Below, piece by piece: positions 51,383 to 58,429 of a stretch of DNA of 64,000 nt (position 1 is the stretch's first letter; each line of letters begins with the position of its first letter). The notes below the pieces were generated by a model. The model was not told the DNA's origin. It saw only the letters and a program-made list of their open reading frames with translations, and did not search any database. The DNA is from Cellulomonas gilvus ATCC 13127 (lineage in GTDB: Bacteria > Actinomycetota > Actinomycetes > Actinomycetales > Cellulomonadaceae), in the NCBI RefSeq assembly GCF_000218545.1, contig NC_015671.1, positions 496,001 to 560,000 of the forward strand, read 5' to 3'. Both the position numbers and the translations under genes were made by a program.

Positions 51383-51481
51383 GTGTCCAGAACCGCACAG
51401 GTCAGCGCGCAGCACCGGACCGGTCAGGTCCGTCCGGGGGGTGCGCCCACGCGCGCCCGGGACGCCGGGGCCGCGACGTGA
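51383..51481 (+). CDS. possible 32-residue leader peptide coupled to the HNH gene
   Basis: GTG 51,383 with a GGGAGGG site six bases upstream opens a 32-codon frame rich in Arg, Gln and Ala, whose TGA overlaps the HNH gene's GTG (GTGA at 51,478-51,481). The HNH start itself has only a weak ribosome site, so re-initiation from this frame would make sense. A TACCCT -10 lies at 51,302-51,307. The peptide resembles nothing known and may simply be coupling. Confidence 0.35.
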   Translation: MSRTAQVSAQHRTGQVRPGGAPTRARDAGAAT

Positions 51482-51984
51482 GCGGCACGCTCGTGCTCAA
51501 CGCGTCGTACGAGCCGCTGTGCGTCGTGCCCGTGCGCCGGGCCGTGCTGCTCCTGCTGCTGGACAAGGCCGTCGTGGAGCAGGGCAGCGAGGCGCTGCTG
51601 CACTCCGAGCGGCTGACGCTCGTCGCGCCGTCCGTGGTCCGCCTGCAGCGCTACGTGCGCGTGCCGCACCGCACGCGCGCGGCGATCACCCGGCGCGCGG
51701 TCCTCGCGCGCGACGGCGAGCGCTGCGCGTACTGCAGCGGCCGTGCGGACACGATCGACCACGTGGTGCCGCGCAGCCGGCGCGGGCCGCACGCGTGGGA
51801 GAACGTGGTCGCGGCGTGCGCGCGGTGCAACCACCGCAAGGCCGACCACCTGCTGTCCGAGCTGGGCTGGGAGCTGGGGTTCACGCCGCGCGTCCCGCGT
51901 GCGCCGCTCGCGGGCATCCTGGTGCACCGGCCCGACTGGGAGCCGTACCTGCTGGGGTGGGCGGACGGCGTCTCGGTGGCCTGA
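51478..51984 (+). CDS. HNH endonuclease family protein
   Basis: 168 residues. LVLNASYEPLCVVPVRRAVLLLL is the start typical of a widespread actinobacterial HNH family; the nuclease core ERCAYCSGRADTIDHVVPRSRRGPHAWENVVAACARCNHRKAD contains the CxxC...DH...CxxC zinc ribbon and H-N-H residues. Not linked to a phage or intein here; the family is chromosomally conserved and its biological role is undefined. Confidence 0.9.
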   Translation: MSGTLVLNASYEPLCVVPVRRAVLLLLLDKAVVEQGSEALLHSERLTLVAPSVVRLQRYVRVPHRTRAAITRRAVLARDGERCAYCSGRADTIDHVVPRSRRGPHAWENVVAACARCNHRKADHLLSELGWELGFTPRVPRAPLAGILVHRPDWEPYLLGWADGVSVA

Positions 51985-52077
51985 CGCGCGCGCCGGGGCT
52001 GGGACGTGGATCGTTCCGTGCCCGATACTGGCTCCAGGCCCGGGCACCGGTCCGGCCGGCCGAGGGAGGCGAGCGGG

Positions 52078-53004
52078 TTGACGCGCGACGACGTGGTCCT
52101 CGTGGGGGTCGACGGCTCAGCGGCGAGCCTGTTCGCCCTCGACTGGGCGGCGGCCGAGGCGGTGCGACGAGGCTGGGCGCTGCATCTCGTGTGCGCCTAC
52201 GCGCTGCCGTCGTTCGCGGCGGCCTCGCTCGACGGCGGGTACGCCGCTCTCGACGACACCGCGATCCAGGAGGGCGCCGCGGCGGTTCTCGCGGAGGCGT
52301 CCGCGCGCGTGGCGGGGTGCGGAGTGCCGGTCACGGCCAAGGTGCACACGGGTGACGCCGCGGGCGTGCTCGTCGAGCTGTCGCGCGAGGCGCGCCTCGC
52401 GGTCGTCGGGACGCGGGGGCGCGGCGGGTTCGCCGACCGGCTGCTCGGCACGGTCTCCTCGGCGCTGCCCGCGCACGCGCACTGCCCGACGGTCGTGGTG
52501 CCGCTGCGGGACGCGCAGGGGCACCGCCTGCCCGACGACGCCGAACTGCCGCACGTGCGGCCGGTCGAGCGGATCGTCGTGGGCGTGGACGGCTCGCCGC
52601 AGGCCGAACGTGCGTTGCGCTTCGCGGTCGACGAGGCCATCGCGTGGGGCGCGTCGCTCACCGCGGTCTCGGGCGTGCCGGTCGGCTCGATGACGGGTGT
52701 GCTGGCGTGGCTGCCCGCGGCCGTCGACCACGAGCAGGTGCTGAGCGACGTCACCGAGGGGCTCAACGTCGTCGTGGACCGCGTGCTCGAGGGCAGGGAG
52801 CTCGAGGTCCGACGGTTCGCGCTGGACGGCACGGGCGCCGAGCTGCTCACCGAGTTCTCCGCCGCGACGGACCTGCTGGTGATGGGCTCGCGCGGGCGCG
52901 GCGGGTTCGCGGGGCTGCTGCTGGGCTCGACCAGCCAGGCGGTGCTGCACCACGCCGACTGCCCGGTCATGGTGGTCACGCAGCGGTGCGAGGACGCGGC
53001 CTGA
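52078..53004 (+). CDS. universal stress protein, tandem UspA domains
   Basis: 308 residues from TTG 52,078, which follows a GGGAGGCG ribosome site; an upstream in-frame ATG (52,006) lacks one. Two Usp domains: about 5-145 (VLVGVDGSAASLFALDWA, ATP-binding GTRGRGGFADRLLGTVS) and about 160-300 (IVVGVDGSPQAERALRFAVDEA, GSRGRGGFAGLLLGSTSQAVLHHADCPVMVV). Both keep the G-x2-G-x9-G-S/T nucleotide motif. Such proteins respond to hypoxia and growth arrest. GATACT at 52,024-52,029 may be a -10. Confidence 0.92.
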   Translation: MTRDDVVLVGVDGSAASLFALDWAAAEAVRRGWALHLVCAYALPSFAAASLDGGYAALDDTAIQEGAAAVLAEASARVAGCGVPVTAKVHTGDAAGVLVELSREARLAVVGTRGRGGFADRLLGTVSSALPAHAHCPTVVVPLRDAQGHRLPDDAELPHVRPVERIVVGVDGSPQAERALRFAVDEAIAWGASLTAVSGVPVGSMTGVLAWLPAAVDHEQVLSDVTEGLNVVVDRVLEGRELEVRRFALDGTGAELLTEFSAATDLLVMGSRGRGGFAGLLLGSTSQAVLHHADCPVMVVTQRCEDAA

Positions 53005-53034
53005 CCTGGCGCCCCCGCGGCCGGCCCGCGCCGG

Positions 53035-53481
53035 TCAGGGCATGACGTCGGGCCGGCGCACCAGCGCCGAGAGCACCACGGTGGAGCGGGTGCGGGAGAC
53101 GAACGGCTCGGCCGCGAGGCGCTCGACCACCTGCTCGAGGTGCCGCATGTCCCGTGCGCGCACCTGCACCATGAGGTCGACGTCGCCCGTGACCGTGCTG
53201 GCGGCCACGACCTCCGGGTACTGCTCGACCGCGGCGCGCATGGTCGCGGGGCTCGTCGACCCCTGGCAGTAGAGCTCCACGAACGCCTCGGTCTGCCACC
53301 CCAGCGCGGCGGGGTCCAGGCGCACGGTGTACCCGCGGATCACACCGTCGGCGCGCATGCGGTCCACGCGGCGCTTGACCGCCGGCGCGGACAGCGAGAC
53401 CTGCTGGCCGATCTGCGCGAACGTGGCGCGCGCGTCGACCGCGAGCACGCGCAGGATCGCGGCGTCGAGGGGGTCGGTCAT
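53035..53481 (-). CDS. Lrp/AsnC family transcriptional regulator
   Basis: 148 residues from ATG 53,481 (53,490 would add three residues). HTH at about 1-60 (LDAAILRVLAVDARATFAQIGQQVSLSAPAVKRRVDRMRADGVIRGY) and RAM ligand domain at about 65-145 (VVAASTVTGDVDLMVQVRARDMRHLEQVV). A small feast/famine regulator that typically senses an amino acid. The nearby DDAH-like/ornithine aminotransferase operon, with repeated motifs in its control region, is a plausible target. Confidence 0.92.
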   Translation of the reverse strand: MTDPLDAAILRVLAVDARATFAQIGQQVSLSAPAVKRRVDRMRADGVIRGYTVRLDPAALGWQTEAFVELYCQGSTSPATMRAAVEQYPEVVAASTVTGDVDLMVQVRARDMRHLEQVVERLAAEPFVSRTRSTVVLSALVRRPDVMP

Positions 53482-53627
53482 GGCGCCCATGATCCTCGCC
53501 CGGCACGCCTGCACGGGCGTCGGGCGCCAGCGGGACCGGACGTGTCGTGTGGCGGGACTCCAGCGACGGTGGCAACGTGCCGATGACACGGGGGGACTTT
53601 CCGCGCGAATCGGATGGAGGCGACGCG

Positions 53628-54662
53628 ATGCGCGCCACGCAGCAGACCTCGTTGCCCACGCCGCGCCCCGCACCCGAGGCGCCCGCCGGGCTGCTCCCGA
53701 CCCAGCGCAGGGCGCCAGGGGAGCCCGTGGCACCGCCCCGCGCGTCACGACGGGTGCGCGTGACCGCGGTGGCCGCGGTGGCGACGGTCGCGCTCGCCAC
53801 GGCCGGGGGCTGGATCGCGCAGGACCGGGCCGAGCGCGCCGAACGCGCACGCGTGGCCGCGCAGGAGGCCCGTGCCCGGGTGGACGTCGTCCTCACCGCG
53901 CAGGACGTGCCCGTGGACACCACCGCGCGCACGGCGGCCGGCACGTGGACCCGGGAGCGGGACGCGCTGGTCGTGGCGCTCCGGGACGCCGTGCGGCGTG
54001 CGGCGGCGGCGGCCGAGGCCGCCCCGCATGCCGGCGACGCGCGGCTCACCACGCTGCGGGAGGCGATCGCGGGCGCACGCGCGCTGACCGCCGCGGACGA
54101 CGCGACGCTCACCGCGCTGCGCGCGGCCCCGGCCGCGCTGACGGCGCCCGTCGAGGAGGTCACGGCCGCGGAGAAGCGGTGGCGCGCGGCGGAGGAGCGC
54201 CGCCGGGCCGAGGCGCGCGCGGAGGCCGAACGCCGGGCCGCGGAGCTGCGCGCACCGAGCACGCGCACCGTGGACCCGCCCTCGACGGCGCCCCGGATCC
54301 CCGCGGGCGGGCTGGTGTGCCGCGGGACGGGCGGGTCGGGCGCGCAGGAGTCCAGCGCGTCGGCCGTGGGCGCCGCGATCAACGCCTACCGCGCCTCGCG
54401 CGGGCTGCCGCAGCTCGCGGTGGTGCGGTCCAGCACGCTCGTCGGGCATGCGCTCGCGATGGGCACCGCGGGCGGCATCTGGCACTCGGGCGGGGACAAC
54501 ATCGTCGGGTGCTCGGGCAGCCCCACCGCGTCCTACCTGGTGCAGGCGTGGTCGCACTCGGGCAGCCACGACGCGCAGATGCGCCGCACGGACGTCGGCA
54601 CCATGTACGTGGGCGCCGCGACGCAGTCGGGCTGGCTGTTCTCCGCTGTCCTGTTCCGCTGA
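53628..54662 (+). CDS. membrane-anchored CAP (SCP/PR1) domain protein
   Basis: 344 residues from ATG 53,628 (GGAGG upstream). Membrane helix at about 43-65, a long charged helical stalk at about 66-215 (RWRAAEERRRAEARAEAERRAAEL), then a C-terminal CAP domain with VGAAINAYRASRGLPQLAV, ALAMGTAGGIWHSGGDNIVGCSG and AWSHSGSHDAQMRRTDVGTMYVG. A disulfide (CRG ... GCSG) is likely. CAP proteins are secreted with varied roles; the function here is unknown. The stop lies 4 bases from the convergent rocD stop. Confidence 0.85.
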   Translation: MRATQQTSLPTPRPAPEAPAGLLPTQRRAPGEPVAPPRASRRVRVTAVAAVATVALATAGGWIAQDRAERAERARVAAQEARARVDVVLTAQDVPVDTTARTAAGTWTRERDALVVALRDAVRRAAAAAEAAPHAGDARLTTLREAIAGARALTAADDATLTALRAAPAALTAPVEEVTAAEKRWRAAEERRRAEARAEAERRAAELRAPSTRTVDPPSTAPRIPAGGLVCRGTGGSGAQESSASAVGAAINAYRASRGLPQLAVVRSSTLVGHALAMGTAGGIWHSGGDNIVGCSGSPTASYLVQAWSHSGSHDAQMRRTDVGTMYVGAATQSGWLFSAVLFR

Positions 54663-54666
54663 GCGC

Positions 54667-55887
54667 TCAGGCGAGCGTGCGCAGCGCCCGCGTGGTGCGG
54701 GCCAGGGCCTCGGCGAGGTCCTCCGGCGTGATCGTCAGCGGCGGCGCCAGGCGCAGCGTGCGGCCGTGCGTGTCCTTGGCCAGCGCACCCTCGCGCAGCA
54801 TGGCCTCGCACGCGGCGCGGCCGGTCCCGTGCGGCACGTCGAGGCCCGCCCACAGCCCCGCGCGCCGGTAGCCCGTCAGGAGTCCCTCGGCCACCATCGC
54901 GTCCAGCGCGGCGCCCAGCTCCGTACCGCGCTCGCGCGCGGCGGCCTGCACGTCCCCGGTGCTCAGCAGCCCGACCACAGCGATGCCGACCGCGCACGCG
55001 AGCGCGTTGCCGCCGAACGTGGAGCCGTGCGTCCCGGCGGTCAGCACGCCGAGCACGTCGGCACGCCCGACGACGGCCGAGACGGGCAGGATGCCCCCGC
55101 CCAGGGCCTTGCCGAGCGTCACCAGGTCCGGGCGCACGCCCCACGCCTCGCACGCGAGGACATGGCCCGTGCGGCCCAGCCCGGACTGGATCTCGTCCGC
55201 GACCAGCAGCACACCCGCCTCGTCGCACGCGGCGCGCACCGCGGCCAGGTAGCCCTCGGGCGGCACGATCACGCCGTGCTCGCCCTGGATGGGCTCGAGC
55301 AGCACCGCGACCGTCGTCGGGTCGATCGCGGCGCGCAGCGCGTCCGCGTCGCCGAACGGCACCGACCGGAAGCCCGGGGTGAACGGTCCGAAGCCCTCGC
55401 GTGCGTCGGCGTCGTCGGAGAAGGACACGATCGTCGTCGTGCGGCCGTGGAAGTTGCCGTCCGCGACGACGATCGTGGCGCGGTCCGCGGGCACGCCCTT
55501 GATCTGGTAGCCCCACTTGCGCACGGCCTTGATCGCGGTCTCCACGGCCTCGGCGCCCGTGTTCATCGGCAGCACCAGCGCCTCGTCGCCCGCCACGAGC
55601 GGACCGACCAGACCCGCCAGCGCGGCCGCGAACGGCTCGAGCAGGTCGTGGTCGAACGCGCGGCTGGTGAGCGTGAGCCGGTCCAGCTGCGCGTGCGCCG
55701 CCGCGACGAGCGCGGGGTGCCGGTGCCCGAAGTTGAGCGCCGAGTAGCCCGCGAGCAGGTCGAGGTACCGGCGGCCCTCGTCATCCGTGACCCACGCGCC
55801 CTCACCCATCGCGAGCGTGATGGGCAGCGGGGCGTAGTTGGGCGCCAGGCGCGAGGCCGTGGCGGGGCGGGGGGCCAGCGCGGTCAC
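54667..55887 (-). CDS. rocD: ornithine--oxo-acid aminotransferase
   Basis: 406 residues from GTG 55,887, one base after the upstream gene's stop. PLP enzyme converting ornithine plus 2-oxoglutarate to glutamate semialdehyde and glutamate. APNYAPLPITLAMGEGAWVTDDEGRRYLDLLAGYSALNFGHRHP is the class III start; NTGAEAVETAIK, DEIQSGLGRTG and the PLP lysine in LGKALGGGILPVSAVVG follow. Coupled to a DDAH-family gene, forming an arginine-to-glutamate route. Confidence 0.94.
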   Translation of the reverse strand: MTALAPRPATASRLAPNYAPLPITLAMGEGAWVTDDEGRRYLDLLAGYSALNFGHRHPALVAAAHAQLDRLTLTSRAFDHDLLEPFAAALAGLVGPLVAGDEALVLPMNTGAEAVETAIKAVRKWGYQIKGVPADRATIVVADGNFHGRTTTIVSFSDDADAREGFGPFTPGFRSVPFGDADALRAAIDPTTVAVLLEPIQGEHGVIVPPEGYLAAVRAACDEAGVLLVADEIQSGLGRTGHVLACEAWGVRPDLVTLGKALGGGILPVSAVVGRADVLGVLTAGTHGSTFGGNALACAVGIAVVGLLSTGDVQAAARERGTELGAALDAMVAEGLLTGYRRAGLWAGLDVPHGTGRAACEAMLREGALAKDTHGRTLRLAPPLTITPEDLAEALARTTRALRTLA

Positions 55888-55888
55888 G

Positions 55889-56734
55889 TCAGGCCCGGAT
55901 CTCGAGCGTGCAGCACTTGGCGCCGCCGCCGCCCTTGAGCAGCTCGCTCGTGTCCACGGGGATCGGCGTGTAGCCGCGCTCGCGCAGCGCGGCGGTGAGG
56001 TCCACCGCACCCGGCGCGACGACGACGTTCTCGCCGTCCGAGACCGCGTTGAGCCCGAGCGCCACGGCGTCGCGCTCGGTGGCCAGCACGGCGTCCGGGA
56101 ACATCTCCTCGAGGACCGCGCGGCTCGCCTCGCTGAACGCCGGCGGGAAGTACGCGACCTGCGGGTTCGCCGCATCGGAGGACAGCACGGCGAGCGCGGT
56201 GTCCAGGTGGTAGTAGTGCGGCGAGACGAGCTCGAGGCTCACCACGGGCCGGCCGAACAGCTCCTGGGCCTCGGCGTGCGCGGCGCGGTCGGTGCGGAAG
56301 CCCGTTCCAGCCAGGATCACGGACCCGACGACGAGCAGGTCGCCCTCACCCTCGTTGATCTGCGCGGCGGTGTGCGTGACGTAGCCGCGGTCCGCGAACC
56401 ACTTCTGGTACGCGGGCCCCTCGGGCTGCCGCTCGGGGTGCCGGAAGCTCGCGGAGTAGACCGTGCCGTCGACGACGGTCGCGCCGTTCGCCGCGTAGAC
56501 CATGTCCGGCAGCCCGGGGATGGGGTCGATCGTCTCGACCCGGTGACCCAGGTCCAGGTAGGTGTCACGCAGCGTGCGCCACTGCCGCACCGCGAGCTCG
56601 GCGTCGGTGAACCGGGTCTTGTCCATCCACGGGTTGATCTCGTAGGACACCGTGTAGTGGACCGGCTCGCACATCAGGTAGTGGCGGGCGGTCCGGCCAG
56701 GGGCGCGGTTCGCGTCGGGGCTCGTGGCGGTCAT
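55889..56734 (-). CDS. amidinotransferase-superfamily hydrolase (DDAH / arginine-degrading type)
   Basis: 281 residues from ATG 56,734 (GAGGGAG upstream); the longer frame to 56,779 enters the control region. Guanidino-group-modifying fold. Substrate and catalytic residues: HYTVSYEINPWMDKTRF, GLPDMVYAANGATV, LVSPHYYHLDTALAVLS (His) and C-terminal GGGGAKCCTLEIR with the nucleophilic Cys. Annotated in relatives as dimethylarginine dimethylaminohydrolase, but pairing with ornithine aminotransferase is compatible with arginine degradation to citrulline or ornithine. Substrate is therefore left open. Confidence 0.88.
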   Translation of the reverse strand: MTATSPDANRAPGRTARHYLMCEPVHYTVSYEINPWMDKTRFTDAELAVRQWRTLRDTYLDLGHRVETIDPIPGLPDMVYAANGATVVDGTVYSASFRHPERQPEGPAYQKWFADRGYVTHTAAQINEGEGDLLVVGSVILAGTGFRTDRAAHAEAQELFGRPVVSLELVSPHYYHLDTALAVLSSDAANPQVAYFPPAFSEASRAVLEEMFPDAVLATERDAVALGLNAVSDGENVVVAPGAVDLTAALRERGYTPIPVDTSELLKGGGGAKCCTLEIRA

Positions 56735-56781
56735 GGGACTCCCTCGGATCGGCGTTCCTCCGAGCCTAGGAGCACGCACCC

Positions 56782-56860
56782 GCGCAACCGATCAACGGCT
56801 CTTGCGCACCACCGCGCGATCCGTTGCGCGATGGTGGCGTACAGCGGCGATCCGTTGTGC
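56782..56860. promoter_or_regulatory. three copies of GATCSGTTGYGC upstream of the DDAH-rocD operon
   Basis: Minus-strand copy GATCGGTTGCGC (56,793-56,782), plus-strand copies GATCCGTTGCGC (56,818-56,829) and GATCCGTTGTGC (56,849-56,860). The last two start 31 bases apart, about three helical turns. Likely a multi-site operator for an Lrp-type or other regulator. Confidence 0.55.
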
Positions 56861-56872
56861 GCGTGACGCGCG

Positions 56873-57325
56873 TCACCCCCGGTGTCGGCCGTGCACGCCC
56901 GTCACCTCGGCGCGCGCGGCGCGCAGGGCGAGCCGCATCATCACCGCGAGCGGCACGTGCAGCACCGCGCGCGTCAGCGCGCGCGGCAGGGGCCCGGCGA
57001 GGTGCACGTCCTCGACCCAACGCACGTGCGAGCCCCCGTCGGCGGCCGCACGGACCGCGATCTGCGCGTGCCCCAGCAGCACGGGCCCGCGCTTGGCGAA
57101 CACCGCGACGCCCGGCGCGGCCCCCTGCGGCGGGTCCGCGCGCAGGATCTCCATGCGGTCCGTGAACACCCCCGCCGTGACGGCCTCCACCTGCACGCCC
57201 ACGGCGGGGTCGCCGCTCGTCGTGACCGTGGTGAGCGGGATCCAGCGCGCGTGGTGACGCGCGTCCACCAGGAGGTCCCACGCCTCGTCGGGCGGCAGCG
57301 GCAGCGTGGCGTGGGCTGGACGCAC
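56873..57325 (-). CDS. SRPBCC family protein
   Basis: 150 residues from GTG 57,325 (GAGGTG upstream). START/SRPBCC small-molecule-binding fold: HATLPLPPDEAWDLLVDARHHARWIPLTTV, then beta strands VRWVEDVHLAGPLPRAL and a long C-terminal helix. Ligand and role unknown. It has the same direction as ddaH but is separated by the motif-bearing control region, so probably not in that operon. Confidence 0.82.
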   Translation of the reverse strand: MRPAHATLPLPPDEAWDLLVDARHHARWIPLTTVTTSGDPAVGVQVEAVTAGVFTDRMEILRADPPQGAAPGVAVFAKRGPVLLGHAQIAVRAAADGGSHVRWVEDVHLAGPLPRALTRAVLHVPLAVMMRLALRAARAEVTGVHGRHRG

Positions 57326-57369
57326 GGGGCACCTCGCAGGGTCGGGAGCGGACGGGCCGTTCCCGACGT

Positions 57370-57375
57370 TAGCCT
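57370..57375 (+). promoter_or_regulatory. -10 element of a leaderless aldo/keto reductase promoter
   Basis: TAGCCT followed by exactly six bases and the ATG at 57,382. No ribosome site precedes the gene. Confidence 0.45.
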
Positions 57376-57381
57376 CAGGAC

Positions 57382-58374
57382 ATGGAGACGCGCGTGCTGG
57401 GACGGACGGGACGGTCCGTCGGTGTGGTCGGACTGGGGTGCTGGCAGCTGGGTGCGGACTGGGGTGACGTCACCGAGGACACCGCGGTGGAGATCCTCGC
57501 CGCCGCGGTCGACTCCGGGGTCACGTTCCTCGACACCGCCGACGTGTACGGCGACGGGCGCTCCGAGCGGCTCGTCGGGACGTTCGTCGCCGCACGCGGC
57601 GGTGCGGCCTCGGGCCTGACCGTCGCGACGAAGATGGGCCGCCGCGCCGACCCGCACGTCGCCGACGCGTACACGCTGGACGCGTTCCGCGCGTGGAACG
57701 ACCGCTCGCGCGAGAACCTGGGCGTCGAGACCATCGACCTGGTCCAGCTGCACTGCCCGCCCACCGAGGTGTTCGGCCGCGACGCGACGTACGACGCGCT
57801 CGACACGCTCGTCGACGAGGGCCGCATCGCCGCCTACGGCGTGTCCGTGGAGACGGTCGACGAGGCGCTCGCGGCCATCGCCCGGCCGAACGTCGCCTCG
57901 GTGCAGATCATCCTCAACGCGTTCCGCCGCAAGCCGCTCGAGCAGGTGCTCCCGGCTGCCGCCGCGGCGGGCGTCGGGATCATCGCGCGTGTGCCGCTCG
58001 CGTCGGGCCTGCTGTCCGGCAAGTACGACGAGCACACGACGTTCGCCGCCGACGACCACCGGACCTACAACCGGCAGGGCGAGGCGTTCGACGTCGGCGA
58101 GACGTTCTCCGGCGTGCCGTTCGACGTGGGCGTCGCCGCCGCACGCGAGGTGGCCGCCCTGACGCCCGAGGGGGCCACGACCGCACAGCTCGCGCTGCGC
58201 TGGATCATCGACCAGCCCGGCGTCTCCGTGGTCATCCCCGGTGCCCGCACACCGGACCAGGCGCGCGGCAACGCGGACGCCGCGGCCCTCGCGCCGCTGC
58301 CCGCCGCGACGCAGGACGCGCTCGCGTCGATCTACGACGAGCGCATCCGCGCCCACGTGCACGACCGCTGGTGA
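57382..58374 (+). CDS. aldo/keto reductase
   Basis: 330 residues. NADPH-dependent reductase barrel. Catalytic tetrad visible: Asp and Tyr in FLDTADVYGDGRSE, Lys in VATKMGRR, His in DLVQLHCPP; cofactor region SGLLSGKYDE and VVIPGARTPDQARGNADA. Similar to the YghZ/YajO-type soluble AKRs. Substrate unknown. Divergent from the SRPBCC gene; a terminator follows. Confidence 0.93.
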   Translation: METRVLGRTGRSVGVVGLGCWQLGADWGDVTEDTAVEILAAAVDSGVTFLDTADVYGDGRSERLVGTFVAARGGAASGLTVATKMGRRADPHVADAYTLDAFRAWNDRSRENLGVETIDLVQLHCPPTEVFGRDATYDALDTLVDEGRIAAYGVSVETVDEALAAIARPNVASVQIILNAFRRKPLEQVLPAAAAAGVGIIARVPLASGLLSGKYDEHTTFAADDHRTYNRQGEAFDVGETFSGVPFDVGVAAAREVAALTPEGATTAQLALRWIIDQPGVSVVIPGARTPDQARGNADAAALAPLPAATQDALASIYDERIRAHVHDRW

Positions 58375-58381
58375 GCCCAGT

Positions 58382-58416
58382 CGGGGGCATCTGGGCCGCG
58401 TGCCCGGATGCCCCCG
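58382..58416. terminator. bidirectional terminator between convergent genes
   Basis: CGGGGGCATCTGGG (58,382-58,395) pairs with CCCGGATGCCCCCG (58,403-58,416) with one G-U pair and a 7-base loop. Confidence 0.75.
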
Positions 58417-58429
58417 GGTGGGACGGCGG

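Noticed and set aside
51478-51984. HNH nuclease as a homing or phage element
   Set aside because: Stand-alone gene with native composition belonging to a chromosomally widespread actinobacterial family; no intron, intein or terminase nearby.
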